Below, in pieces: positions 56,001-58,479 of a stretch of 64,000 nt of DNA (position 1 is the stretch's first letter; each line of letters starts with the position of its first letter). The stretch comes from Icerya purchasi (Eukaryota > Arthropoda > Insecta > Hemiptera > Monophlebidae): positions 442,712,792 to 442,776,791 of the forward strand of contig CM077115.1 in assembly GCA_039619475.1 (NCBI GenBank), given 5' to 3'. The position numbers and the translations under genes are program-made. Under the pieces are notes generated by a model that worked only from the letters and a program-made list of their open reading frames with translations, was not told the origin of the DNA and made no database searches.

Positions 56001-58196
56001 TGGACGGCTGAAACAAAAATTTGAGGACAAAGAATTGCGGGCATTACTGCTCGATGAAGATCTGAATGTCAAACGGAAGAGAAGCTTACAGAATCATTGA
56101 GAGTTACCGGACAAGCAGTTTCGGTGCGATTACAATCCATGGGAATGATTCAAAAGCAATCGGGTGCCTCATGAACTGAAACCGAGAGACGTTGAAAGGC
56201 GATTTTTTACGTGTGAACAGCTAATTCAAAGGCAACAAAGAAAGGGTTTTTTTTACATCGAATTGTGACTGGGGATGAGAAATGGATATTCTACGACAGC
56301 TCGAAGAAGAAAAAATATTGCTATGCCCGGTTAATCGTTGCCATCGACCTCAACATCAACACCGAAGCGGAACATTCATAGTTCGGAGGTCATGCTGTGT
56401 ATCTGGTGGGATTAAGATGGTATGGTACACTACGAGCTGCTACAACCTGGCGATTCAATTACGGGCGATCGGTATAGGCTACAATTGATTCGTTTGAGCC
56501 GTGCATTACGAGAAAAACGGCCGGAATACTACGAGCAAAGACATGACGCAAAGTTATTCTTTTGTATGACACAACGCTCGGCCCCTAATGTCGCAAAAGT
56601 CGTTAAAAAAGATATGTGGAAACGCTCAAGTGGGATATTTTACCGCACCCGCCGTATTCGCCGGACATTGCTCCTTCTGATTACTGGTTGTTCCGACGGA
56701 TGAAGCACGATTTAGCGGGTAAGCGATTCACTTCTTTCGCGGACATTGAAAATTGGCTCCTAACTTGGATCGCCTCAAATGATGAGACAATTTTTCGAGA
56801 TGGAATTCGAAAATTACCTGAGAAATGGGGAAAAGTAGTAGCCAGTGATGGGCAATATTTTGATTAATTTATTCGTTTCGTTTTGATTAATCTGTTCATT
56901 TCGATTTGTTCTAAAATAAATACATTTTTCACCAAAAAAAAAAAACGGACCGAACTAATTTGCATTCCCAATAGGAAAACAGCTAACAACAAATTTTTGA
57001 TCAGCGTTTTGAAAATAATGCTTTTACAGTATTCGTGTTCCCGCGAGCAAAGTTATAGTGTATTTTTAACGTGCTGTTTTTTTTTTTTAAATTGAAACTT
57101 TAAAATAATATTAAAATATTTTTAATCACGTGGAATTAATTAACTATTTGCATTGCTGACTTCACGTGTTTTCATATATGCCTTATTCTTTGAGAGATAA
57201 CTTCATTTTTTGGATATTGAAACAAAACCAAAAAATAACCGTCCAATGTTAAAGCCTTGTTTTTCCTTGGAATCTTTACATTATAAACATCTCGAATTTG
57301 TAGTTCGATTTTTCGACTTACATGCCGCCAGCGACTGTTATGCCGCGATCACTTTCAGGCAGAATATTAAAAAAAACCTTTACCTGAGCTCAGAATGTAG
57401 CTGACGCTATTATCTACACTTAAACGAGTTCGCGTTTTATATGTTAGGGCGCGTTCTTCAATATTCATAGTGTTATAAATCACGCGTTGTTTCACATCTT
57501 TTTGATTCTACGAAATATCGCTTGCTAATCGAATTAAATATTTTCGTAGAAGAAATAAAAATATTTCCGACTGCGTTCTGGTCGAGATGATGTTTCGTGC
57601 AACTAATCTTGGTACCTCCAAAAAAAAAAAAAAAAAAAAAAAACCAAAAGTTTTAACTTAATAAAGAATCTTTTTGCATTCTGTTTTGTTAAATATAGAA
57701 CTATAATAAGTTAATAATAACTGATATAATAAACAATTATAACAAACGATATAAGAATAAAATAAATTTTTTACTTAGTAACGTTTTCAGGCATAACCCA
57801 TCATCATCAGCTAAACACAATTCACTACGTGTGATCAGTGTGATTTAGAGATTTTGTCGCTGATCACACATAGTGAATTGTGTTTATTATAAGTTTTAAC
57901 TTGTTCGCATCGAATGTGTAGTACAACTTGATAATTTTTAATCTAATTAGTCGCGTTAAAAATGAAATGCATTTGCGTAGTAATTTATAATAATAATCGT
58001 GCGAACTTACCATGTTTGTTATCATATTAAAGTCTACGGTACAATTAATTTCCGGTTCGACGTTATCCGAATTCTTCGAACAGTAAGAAATACACGAGAA
58101 GCAAGCTCCGTCAAAGTAGGCTACATCTCTTATCAGGAAGTCGATATTCATATTCCGATCCGAACCGAATAATCTGCCATATGTATAAAGTCGTTT
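11858..58196 (-). CDS. pickpocket-family DEG/ENaC sodium channel, nine exons, N-terminus missing
   Basis: Nine minus-strand exons join in consistent phases into 353 residues. They are 58011-58196, 50027-50160, 40955-41039, 37501-37599, 28272-28458, 26674-26727, 25199-25310, 17042-17154 and 11858-11949. Family landmarks appear in order: CSWNGKAFDCCENFLPL with TESGICYTINS; MYIHAAEDVPYIN; ISQRQCR with YSYSACMVDCRSRAQHLLCN; KKCDVQGLACL; CNCISSCNEPEYN; RFKRIVVRTGVDL; and the second membrane helix with the GxS selectivity motif (FFMGGSILS). Pickpocket subunits form amiloride-sensitive, sodium-permeable trimers in the plasma membrane and act in mechano-, chemo- and osmosensation. The first membrane helix was not found and probably lies beyond 64000. 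Introns range from 1.4 to 9 kb and are full of transposons. Which ppk paralogue this is cannot be said. Confidence 0.9.
12178..12513. mobile_element. candidate short non-autonomous DNA element
   Basis: The left end CAGGGTTGGCCACC and the right end GTGGCCACCATG (inverted: CATGGTGGCCAC) resemble imperfect hAT-like terminal repeats. No clean 8-bp target duplication is visible, so the borders are tentative. It encodes nothing. Confidence 0.3.
12586..12627. repeat. (TA)n microsatellite
   Basis: About twenty uninterrupted TA units, ending where the hAT relic begins. Confidence 0.9.
12628..13020 (-). pseudogene. hAT transposase C-terminal relic
   Basis: The minus strand reads RSFSSSSRIKT, a stop, LRSTKAENRFNGLAMMSIHR and then FYNKVVEQFAKNRR. 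The R-S-F-S, W-L-R-S-T, R-L-N-G-L-A-x-x-x-I-H-R order is the C-terminal dimerisation region of hAT (ZMYM1-like) transposases. The adjacent ACAAGGGTGTCGCCAGCC at 12628-12646 could be the 3' terminal repeat. The rest of the gene is missing. Confidence 0.7.
13324..13530 (-). pseudogene. LINE C-terminal fragment
   Basis: An open frame reading RKQGRRMTRWQDNIVKVAGK, then NWMRNAQNRSGWKMLGKP. The R-R-x-x-T-R-W-x-D-x-I-x-K-x-A-G-x-x-W-M-x-x-A-Q-x-R block is the extreme C-terminus of insect endonuclease/reverse transcriptase LINEs. Upstream domains are absent. Confidence 0.7.
13531..14869. other. intron sequence, no gene seen
   Basis: Part of the intron between channel exons H and I. A minus-strand frame of about 47 residues at 14200-14343 (LDISDGQPLYDGPGKEII) may be a transposase scrap, but I cannot name it. 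Confidence 0.4.
14870..15500 (+). pseudogene. LINE 3' end: RNase H tail, C-terminus and poly(A)
   Basis: The plus strand reads NNLADKTAKQGAINFPIPN, the end of a retroelement RNase H domain, then IERWQEQWTNFGHYHLRSLH. In a second frame comes FLTHGHLFIRTPRPVWPNC. This is the R-L-G-H-T-x-x-T-H-G-H-L block of jockey/I-type LINEs. Frame changes and stops show decay. A (C)n(TCC)n stretch at 15420-15449 and an A-tract at 15480-15500 close it. Confidence 0.75.
15501..17041. other. intron sequence, no gene seen
   Basis: Remainder of the intron between channel exons H and I. A loosely repeated segment (AGATGGACGACAATTCAG near 16204, AGATGGGACAGACAGCAG near 16284) is the only structure noticed. Confidence 0.45.
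17042..17154 (-). CDS. ppk-type channel exon H
   Basis: Starts with one base that completes a Pro codon from exon G and reads SKSGNEENAGTKVAIILDRV, then STKRFKRIVVRTGVDLI, ending in phase 1 before GTAACG. The R-F-K-R-x-V-V-x-x-x-x-D-L-I block is the family's pre-TM2 segment. Confidence 0.85.
17176..17470 (+). repeat. candidate dispersed repeat opening with a palindrome
   Basis: It opens with the inverted repeat TACTTCGT-TGT-ACGAAGTA and continues through AACGGCTGGTCGTAGAAGG and TTGAAATTTTGCAGG. The wording resembles dispersed insect repeats, but no second copy lies in this window, so the call is provisional. Confidence 0.3.
17471..18540. other. intron sequence, no gene seen
   Basis: Part of the intron between channel exons G and H. 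The minus-strand stretch 18302-18514 is pyrimidine-rich like LINE C-termini elsewhere in the window, but it shows no diagnostic motif. Confidence 0.4.
18634..20628 (-). pseudogene. LINE reverse transcriptase portion, one nonsense codon
   Basis: Motifs in order: KAPGVDGM, KPGKESNHPKNYRPISLL, VFVDLSAAFDTVSHRML (first Asp), NGLPQGSVLDPTLFNIYTND, FIYADDHAV (catalytic YADD), NQLKPNPAKTE and YPKYLGVIFDRSLTFKRH. The tail carries a CDCG-x6-H-x3-C motif (CDCGKPQDEKHIFNC). A TAA at 19969-19971 lies between GKSCTG and ALHLAQY, where one base change would account for it; otherwise the frame is open for about 665 codons. Confidence 0.9.
20553..21557 (-). pseudogene. LINE endonuclease portion, frameshifted
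   Basis: It starts MANQFRIMSINIEGLTPVK and shows the Exo-Endo-Phos order: a metal-binding Asn (SINIEGL), the ILVLQETHR glutamate, TSIYKPPN, ILGDYNSHS (catalytic Asp/Asn) and the terminal HxP block (TQHRPIICVV). Near 20590 the frame shifts; the continuation is in the frame of the reverse transcriptase part. The enzyme would nick target DNA to prime reverse transcription. Confidence 0.88.
21558..22080. other. possible 5' leader of the LINE
   Basis: More GC-rich than the surroundings, like the LINE itself, with short frames on both strands but no recognisable protein. I infer that it is the LINE's untranslated 5' part. Confidence 0.35.
22200..22440 (-). pseudogene. LINE C-terminal fragment
   Basis: The minus strand reads GDRVRGARIQGRSPTRLTYS and, after a frame change, SRERWRALIHRILEPLW then LRCPYKRDNTTN and a stop. 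This is the C-terminal G-R-P-x-T-R-W ... R-x-x-W-R-x-x-I block of endonuclease/reverse transcriptase LINEs. Confidence 0.6.
22560..23130 (-). pseudogene. decayed LINE 3' portion
   Basis: Minus-strand blocks in the order expected for jockey/I-type elements: LSYLGVEDNVLVNS (end of RNase H, from SHxGIxGNExxD), then SFINFHLIISYF (from RLRLNHT) and a DHVLLKYSRHF block (from DHxLFxC). It has many frame changes and stops. Confidence 0.5.
23240..24010 (-). pseudogene. LINE 3' portion, copy of the 48.7-kb fragment
   Basis: Minus-strand blocks: VPSHLGIEGNEMTDSVAQIA (RNase H tail, about 23935-24000), CVSIIRLRLNHTYFLTRFRF, CDPDHIFFECPYLVNERTSL and SVVPILSVLLFYQYLTP before the stop. Small frameshifts separate the blocks. 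The stretch 23395-23930 matches 48660-49195 closely over more than 500 bp in the same orientation. It is a 5'-truncated LINE of the jockey/I type in the intron between channel exons G and H. Confidence 0.8.
24153..24177. repeat. (TA)n microsatellite
   Basis: Uninterrupted TA units; a (CA)n run follows at 24374-24394. Confidence 0.85.
24180..25198. other. intron sequence, no gene supported
   Basis: Part of the intron between channel exons G and H. A minus-strand hydrophobic frame near 24930-25000 looks like a signal peptide but lacks a start codon and hits a stop at once, so it is not annotated. Confidence 0.4.
25199..25310 (-). CDS. ppk-type channel exon G
   Basis: After a TTTCTTTCTTCAG acceptor it reads ETLRTLRDTDLEKFGFSCNC, then ISSCNEPEYNIISTDLQ. 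C-x-C-x-x-x-C-x-E-x-x-Y is the conserved motif ahead of the second membrane helix. It ends in phase 2 at donor GTATGT. Confidence 0.88.
25430..26640. other. intron between channel exons F and G
   Basis: AT-rich. A segment ending CTGGGCACGGCCCTG at about 25967-25982 has the look of a DNA-transposon terminus (inverted: CAGGGCCGTGCCCAG), but I found no partner end. Poly(C) at 25434-25445. Confidence 0.35.
26674..26727 (-). CDS. ppk-type channel exon F (54 nt)
   Basis: A small exon after a strong pyrimidine tract and TTGCAG, with donor GTAAAT. Joined to exon E it gives Ala, then KFKKCDVQGLACLTHYA, the K-K-C-D-x-x-G-L-A-C-L block of the family. It begins and ends in phase 1. Too short to be found as an open frame. 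Confidence 0.85.
27230..27680 (+). pseudogene. LINE fragment: RNase H end and Cys/His motif
   Basis: The plus strand reads ILRHSGIEI (from HSGIxGNExAD) and later LNIIESSGKCQYCNNEDYEE then NVHHLLWQCVN, a C-x-x-C-x8-H-x4-C motif. Frame changes lie between the blocks. It is in the intron between channel exons E and F. Confidence 0.6.
28272..28458 (-). CDS. ppk-type channel exon E, the family signature exon
   Basis: Reads VNPIENDRNLPTVSISQRQC, then RLPKENYLATYKHYSYSACM and VDCRSRAQHLLCNCTSHYTP. This is the strongest single hit to the DEG/ENaC family in the window. It ends in phase 1 at a good donor (GTAAGT). The in-frame, phase-matched acceptor is the AG at 28459-28460, which follows a run of 19 A on this strand rather than a pyrimidine tract. 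The next AG inside the exon (28422-28423) would be out of phase with exon D. Confidence 0.9.
28810..29460 (+). mobile_element. 5'-truncated LINE 3' end with poly(A)
   Basis: Contains a C-terminal block IHPRGVNLRIDNTDDSRF, then a non-coding tail ending GTTGGGCACTCACGCAACGG ... GAGACCCACAACTTAC and an A-tract at 29442-29460. The same tail recurs at 30.6-31.66 kb in the same orientation. It lies in the intron between channel exons D and E, antisense to that gene. Confidence 0.7.
29461..30589. other. intron sequence, no gene seen
   Basis: Part of the intron between channel exons D and E. No motif recognised on either strand. Confidence 0.45.
30590..31660 (+). mobile_element. decayed LINE: RT thumb region, C-terminus, tail and poly(A)
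   Basis: Plus-strand blocks ENVKDFKYLGEYI, WKKHVQVLNSKRRQSI, AIIMARILYGIQIWEE and, near 31075, a copy of the PRGxNLRID block seen at 28.97 kb. The tail ends with GTTGGGCACTCAAACAACGG and an A-tract at 31645-31660. Frame changes separate the blocks. It is the same family as 28810-29460. Confidence 0.65.
31661..32306. other. intron sequence, no gene recognised
   Basis: A plus-strand open frame at 31791-32036 (81 codons) has no recognisable motif. Confidence 0.35.
32307..32738 (-). CDS. unrecognised open frame of 143 codons, possible exon
   Basis: The frame has no ATG at its start: a TAA directly precedes it, so if real it is an exon. It has balanced base composition unlike the AT-rich surroundings and encodes a Ser-rich segment (SFSSGLSAPISISPVSSGSV) and LDRQISWEMPMFMDRQFSD. 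I do not recognise the protein. It is on the channel gene's strand inside its intron between exons D and E, but it has no DEG/ENaC feature and does not fit the phase 0 junction between D and E. A strong donor-like AAAAAG/GTAAGTG overlaps its upstream edge (about 32740), which could instead end an upstream exon. It could also be a retroelement gag scrap. Confidence 0.3.
   Translation of the reverse strand: MSNQNLKWQLSPSDGKLEDELKKGSRRKQQRKPITLLPEMHEWLETRKKYCNGFGCHDSRYFSRCTELKNDNDYSYSKFPKFHISRRFDSFSSGLSAPISISPVSSGSVQTVHSPTAMLDRQISWEMPMFMDRQFSDPCICVR
33409..33911 (+). repeat. TA-anchored repeat family, best kept copy
   Basis: Starts TTACAACGTAATTCTTGGG, and has a tandemly expanded AAAAAAATGTCCC motif at 33440-33580 alternating with AATTTTATGTAACG. 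It then has the inverted family start (AAGAATTACGTTATAA) at 33768 and the end module with both hairpins intact (CAAGAGG...GGGGCACAGCCCC, GGCC-AAAAT-GGCC), followed by (TA)n. About 0.5 kb, no coding capacity. Confidence 0.75.
33912..35130. other. intron sequence, no gene seen
   Basis: Part of the intron between channel exons D and E. ATTCGAATTAAAA occurs twice about 85 bp apart (34194 and 34279); nothing else is recognised. Confidence 0.4.
35140..35660 (+). pseudogene. RTE-like LINE C-terminal part
   Basis: Plus strand: LELRIRLLRCYVFSNLIFSC, ECWTLDSTLEKKISAFEMYC, YRRVLKVPWTQKVKNIEILN and, after a frame change, GKRSRGRRQISWMDNLNNWF. This is the C-terminal region of the insect endonuclease/reverse transcriptase LINEs of the RTE/BovB-like kind. 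It ends in a GAAGAAGAA-rich stretch, compatible with the microsatellite tails of RTE elements. Confidence 0.8.
36030..36540 (-). mobile_element. LINE 3' end nested in an RTE-like LINE
   Basis: The minus strand carries IHADHIFFFECPALRNERSL then SFPSSSVVSALLSFVASIS, the Cys/His C-terminus of the jockey/I-type family. The 3' block GTTGTTGGGTCAATGCCGC follows, with GGCGCGCCCAC and an A-rich tail. It meets RTE-like sequence abruptly near 36540. The 3' block recurs at 11.04 kb. Confidence 0.75.
36541..37430 (-). pseudogene. RTE-like LINE endonuclease and linker
   Basis: The minus strand begins NIVMGDFNAKVESEEVTGV and continues TFYKLPLRRLYTWKSPQDN, RNQIDYILVNKRF, INSDHNPVVANVRIKF, then a linker ending EKLVETWKQYIKNL. 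These are the GDFNA, IDYI and SDHxPV blocks of an apurinic-type endonuclease as found in RTE-like LINEs. Several stops occur in the linker. The 5' end is cut off about 70 bases from channel exon D. Confidence 0.82.
37501..37599 (-). CDS. ppk-type channel exon D
   Basis: Thirty-three codons, phase 0 at both ends, between a TTCGTAG acceptor and the donor GTAACA. It reads MYIHAAEDVPYINHP, then NWGFVFTMKTE. The Y-I-H-x-x-E-D-V-P-Y block is a hallmark of pickpocket subunits. A 5'-truncated LINE begins about 70 bases downstream of its donor. Confidence 0.88.
38000..38215 (-). repeat. tRNA-derived SINE, copy 1
   Basis: The minus strand has a tRNA-like head at about 38136-38215 with an A-box TAGCCTAGTTG (191-201) and a B-box GGTTCAATCCC (147-157), the internal promoter elements of RNA polymerase III. 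The cloverleaf is imperfect, so it is not a working tRNA. The body runs toward lower coordinates and contains GTGGTTTGCCATTGCCTTCC when read on the plus strand. A second copy is at 60.43-60.60 kb. Confidence 0.75.
38216..39320. other. intron sequence, no gene seen
   Basis: Part of the intron between channel exons C and D. No motif recognised. Confidence 0.45.
39325..39960 (+). pseudogene. jockey-like LINE reverse transcriptase fragment
   Basis: Plus strand: TEIALCADDVALYRSSYRP (catalytic A-D-D), then INPSKTQAIFFTPRRFARKL, and in another frame SNDVKYLGLILDNKLTFSKH. These are consecutive motifs of a non-LTR reverse transcriptase with stops and frameshifts. It lies in the intron between channel exons C and D, antisense to the gene. 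Confidence 0.75.
39961..40954. other. intron sequence, no gene seen
   Basis: Part of the intron between channel exons C and D. Plus-strand frame 39965-40204 may continue the LINE relic, but it shows no motif. Confidence 0.4.
40955..41039 (-). CDS. ppk-type channel exon C
   Basis: Preceded by an ATTTTCAG acceptor and followed by GTAATA. It takes the phase 2 overhang of exon B, giving Arg at the junction, and reads LSSSLPMLSISGQGMSGTMR then FNAYEDVK, ending in phase 0. The position just before the VYIHxxEDVP-type motif fits the family. Taken alone it would be hard to call; the matching phases on both sides support it. Confidence 0.75.
41180..41320 (-). repeat. TA-anchored repeat family, diverged end module
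   Basis: In reverse orientation: a TA tract, then CTCGCAAGGGGCTCTGCCTC (the inverted first hairpin), then a CTTCTATCCTTCGTATAG stretch matching the inverted CTATACAAAGTATAGAAG region of the family. Confidence 0.5.
41469..41812 (+). repeat. TA-anchored repeat family, copy
   Basis: Start ACAACGTAATTCTTAGGC, AAAATGTCCC segment, the inverted start at about 41665 (AAGAATTACGTTGTAA), end module with both hairpins, then (TA)n at 41781-41811. Confidence 0.75.
42090..42465 (-). repeat. dispersed repeat, inverted copy of the 63.6-kb repeat
   Basis: Shares TTTTTGTTAGTAATCTGATT, TTTGTTCGTGAGCAAGTTTA and ATTAAATCCATATGTTGTAA with the complement of 63600-64000. Its right border reads GGATCCGTCACTGATG before a TA tract. 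No coding capacity was seen. Confidence 0.65.
42466..42590 (-). repeat. TA-anchored repeat family, strongly diverged end module
   Basis: A TA tract followed by AAAACTTGTCCCTTCGGGAC, GGGGGACTAGCCCCC and TTCTTATAGAAG: the same order of hairpin and CTTCTATA motif as the reversed end module, with many changes. Confidence 0.4.
42743..44011. mobile_element. 1.27-kb foldback element with inverted transposase pieces
   Basis: TA flanks at 42741-42742 and 44012-44013. The ends CAGGGTGATTACAATTGAAG and (inverted right end) CAAGGTGATTATAATTCATG start inverted arms of about 440-460 bp (42743-43190 and about 43560-44011). The arms carry mirrored copies of the middle of a DDE transposase. The roughly 370-bp centre holds the C-terminus of that transposase and a doubled AATCAAATCGGTTTTTAA. 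The TA duplication and CAGGGTG ends place it with the Tc1/mariner superfamily. Confidence 0.85.
43249..43860 (-). pseudogene. Tc1/mariner-superfamily transposase pieces inside the foldback element
   Basis: The minus-strand frame 43504-43860 reads SVLLPVPSLVSATRLLRNHV, then IPALQQRTYVDRIIFIQDI. The latter, up to the I-I-F-x-Q-D aspartate, is the middle of a mariner-superfamily transposase. The frame 43249-43437 reads GLSVVFSAPTANLAELKT, then LRSVVEHAVSQFHLVAENGG and HIEHVLRQCHEI, its C-terminus. The section between them, with the last catalytic acid, is degraded. A mirrored copy of the middle piece lies at about 42955-43190 on the plus strand. Confidence 0.75.
44026..46540 (-). mobile_element. 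complete pogo-type transposon with subterminal repeats
   Basis: A 2515-bp element flanked by TA (44024-44025 and 46541-46542). Both ends start GGGGAAGGTCGGGTAGCCCC and match perfectly for at least 24 bp. The core GGGTAGCCCCGGAC recurs inside: once near the left end (44231, one change), twice as a 25-bp direct repeat near 46130-46180, and again next to the right terminal repeat. Such repeats are likely transposase binding sites. It lies in the intron between channel exons B and C, 14 bp from the foldback element. The intact gene and matching ends suggest recent movement. Confidence 0.93.
44252..46009 (-). CDS. pogo-type DDE transposase with C-terminal PHD finger, 585 aa, intact
   Basis: Domains in order: an N-terminal pipsqueak-type helix-turn-helix (about residues 12-55, with SSVREAAHRYDVPRSSLHDR), a second CENP-B-like DNA-binding part (about 65-145) and a DDE_1 catalytic core (about 175-345). 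The acids are D185 in IYNVDET, D296 in LLILDGHASH and D332 in KLQPLDRTFF, a DD35D spacing. A Ser/Thr-rich and Lys-rich linker follows, and residues about 533-578 form a PHD finger (C-x-x-C, C-x-x-C, H-x-x-C, C-x-x-C in CIICGETFEENWIQCKECED and onward). The frame is uninterrupted from the ATG at 46007-46009 to the stop at 44252. It would cut and paste the surrounding element at TA sites. The PHD finger normally reads histone H3 tails, so it may steer integration or tether the enzyme to chromatin; that is inference. Confidence 0.93.
   Translation of the reverse strand: MPKFKERISERGKWDDNKMKEAIKCVMEGKSSVREAAHRYDVPRSSLHDRLKALKGGKEITFQPKLGRFKSTFSDHYSMQLYEHVKELDNRLMPLSRKEFLKVAFDLAECLKIPHRFNKQKGIAGKDFFYSFSKKYPDIVLRTPESTSIARAVGFNKPQVNRFFDQLNQLQEKYKFLPSRIYNVDETEVSNVHKNDKVISIKGKKQVGKLTSAERGRNITLTFAMNITGHFIPPLFIFPRRKMDRNGRLMIGAPPDSTAIPHENGWMNGDVFLQWLQHFKQHVQPTETNPVLLILDGHASHKELAVIVFARKHHIHILSTPPHTTHKLQPLDRTFFKSFKAAFSTASSVWMRQNPAARITDYDIAALVNEAFRKAARLDIAQNGFKCTGIYPFNPEIFTDIDFLPSMMTDIAQEASILNMPIQNQPSATDSSSPMPSTSCVLSATEPVPSTSLSDLLKQLSPLPDASKKRLLTRSRKTQKSEIITSSPYKKDVEEKQKSRGNKKDKGKKQKSNGDNKILKTKKNIQSLSQEDETECIICGETFEENWIQCKECEDWAHEDCAHIDSSDVYYTCDVCKAKKQLGHH
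46590..48620 (-). pseudogene. decayed transposon-like coding region, family uncertain
   Basis: The minus strand carries several blocks in broken frames: QARWMAKAIYSLKICLLR (about 47510-47560), EEIYISRPVSFVDDEVDEKT then ANLYKEAVYTTLGKDM (about 47165-47300) and QSCFKCTLQLEL (about 48010-48050). The A-R-W-M-A-K-x-I-Y-S-L-K block is familiar from uncharacterised, repeated arthropod proteins, probably transposon-derived. Many stops. I cannot name the superfamily and see no terminal repeats. Confidence 0.35.
48660..49195 (-). pseudogene. LINE 3' portion, copy of the 23.2-kb fragment
   Basis: The minus strand repeats the blocks of 23395-23930: CVSIIRLRLNHTYFLTRFRF, NERTSLYTNLPNPYCASYIL and VVPILSVLLFYQYLTPTLHL. 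The two copies differ by scattered substitutions. This one is cut off after TGGGGGAATTTTAGTGAAA and carries on into unrelated DNA. Confidence 0.8.
49196..49900. other. intron sequence, no gene seen
   Basis: Part of the intron between channel exons B and C. No motif recognised. Confidence 0.45.
49905..50020 (+). mobile_element. LINE tail with poly(A) and (TA)n beside a splice donor
   Basis: CGGGCTAGTGCCCCCTTGTG, then GGACCCCCGAATTATTTAAA and an A-rich tract (49983-50003). The order CGGGC...GTGCCC...GTG-GACCC...AAA matches the 3' tails at 29.4 and 31.6 kb. (TA)n follows to 50019. Channel exon B's donor lies at 50025-50026. Confidence 0.55.
50027..50160 (-). CDS. ppk-type channel exon B
   Basis: Reads VRSTCKQLIGNCSWNGKAFD, then CCENFLPLLTESGICYTINS, a textbook pickpocket extracellular segment. 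It starts in phase 0 after TTAG and ends in phase 2. The donor is AAAAAG followed by GTTGGA, weak beyond the GT, and a TA tract plus a retroelement tail lie only a few bases away. Confidence 0.85.
50540..50800 (-). pseudogene. possible reverse transcriptase scrap
   Basis: The minus strand reads IMLTDSSPEDIQEALSNATT. This resembles the stretch just behind the F-A-D-D motif of LINE reverse transcriptases, but the ADD itself is not clear. It lies in the intron between channel exons A and B. Confidence 0.35.
51350..52320 (-). pseudogene. R1/jockey-like LINE C-terminal third
   Basis: The minus strand carries LTFIPHYNMITSKCDYLYTK then LAKIQPNAWRLAFSERCVLY (reverse transcriptase thumb). Next come ILDEWQRRWDNDTPLVRKTF then LADAPECIFC, and DDRRHFLFDCPALSDIRDFY (C-x-x-C...H-x4-C). 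The layout fits LINEs with a Cys/His C-terminus such as the R1 group. Frame changes and stops separate the blocks. Confidence 0.75.
52321..53020. other. intron sequence, no gene seen
   Basis: Purine-rich at 52320-52565, AT-rich beyond; no motif recognised. Confidence 0.4.
53022..53064. repeat. (TA)n microsatellite
   Basis: About twenty TA units; the 414-bp element sits directly behind it. Confidence 0.88.
53065..53478. mobile_element. 414-bp non-autonomous element with 15-bp inverted ends
   Basis: The left end CATTGGCGCACTCAA matches the inverted right end CAAAGGCGCACTCAG, with TA on both sides. Poly(G)/poly(C) stretches occur just inside. No coding capacity. The TA duplication cannot be separated from the surrounding TA repeats. 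Confidence 0.6.
53942..55534 (+). mobile_element. decayed Tc1-like transposon
   Basis: Inverted ends: left CAGTGATCAACATTAATATA and inverted right CGGCGATCAACATTAATATA, both continuing ATTCGGACACGCGTAAAATT for more than 50 bp in total. TA follows the right end (55535-55536). On the left the expected TA is CA or lies two bases further out. The length of about 1.6 kb fits Tc1. Confidence 0.85.
54386..55164 (+). pseudogene. Tc1-like transposase, heavily broken
   Basis: Blocks in three frames: HTVGRAIHHEGSKEKSSYNS (DNA-binding part), a block from VMVWGCF (TGATGGTTTGGGGGTGTTTC, about 54862) and FNFYQDNDPKHKSR (about 54980). The last catalytic block is lost behind QQSHEP. Stops and frameshifts are frequent. 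It is related to, but clearly different from, the element at 995-2703. Confidence 0.75.
55629..56971 (+). mobile_element. mariner transposon with clean TA duplication
   Basis: The left end TTGGGAGTGCAAAAATCAGT and the inverted right end TTGGGAATGCAAATTAGTTC both run into TTCGGTCCGTTTTT. The inverted repeats are about 32 bp. TA lies at 55627-55628 and 56972-56973. The 1343-bp length is normal for mariner. It starts about 95 bp from the end of the Tc1-like relic, in the intron between channel exons A and B. Confidence 0.93.
55780..56867 (+). pseudogene. mariner transposase, frameshifted
   Basis: Blocks: FFIRKKSAAEAHRMLVEVYG and REWFRRFKNENFSAENEPPS (mariner paired helix-turn-helix), TGDEKWIFYD (first Asp), a damaged second-Asp block (FCMTQRS / LLYDTTLGP) and PYSPDIAPSDYWLFRRMKHD (third Asp, DD34D type). 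The end reads RKLPEKWGKVVASDGQYFD. Several frameshifts and stops (about 56090, 56170, 56400, 56500) inactivate it. Confidence 0.9.
57813..57885. repeat. 26-bp inverted repeat, strong hairpin
   Basis: Left arm AAACACAATTCACTACGTG...GATCAG (57813-57838) and right arm (57860-57885) are complementary at 25 of 26 positions around a 21-base loop. It lies 125 bp from the donor of channel exon A, inside the transcript. Confidence 0.85.
58011..58196 (-). CDS. ppk-type channel exon A (extracellular, first found)
   Basis: Reads KRLYTYGRLFGSD, then FLIRDVAYFDGACFSCISYC and EINCTVDFNMITNM, ending in phase 0 before a strong donor GTAAGT. The Cys-rich block ahead of a C-x-W-N motif fits the early extracellular domain of pickpocket subunits. 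I put the 5' end after an ACAG acceptor at 58197-58198. An alternative AG at 58208-58209 would add 11 bases and change the phase. Confidence 0.75.
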
Positions 58197-58479
58197 CTGT
58201 ATTACAGCTTTTTCGTTGAAAAAAGGCGACAAAAAATGAAACAAAAATTAATAGTTTCCCAGGAATAAAGCGAATATGGTAATAGAGTAAGCAGTCACTA
58301 AAGTGGCATCTATTCGTCCTGCTTCGTCGAGGAATCATTCGTTGAATTTGAAAAAGAAATCGCCAAGAAATTATACATCTATCTTACTGAAGATGTATTT
58401 AGACGAATAATGACTGGATAATAAAACGCAACCGGCTTGTAGCAGTTGTTAGATGAACTCTAGTATATTTCACAAAGGC

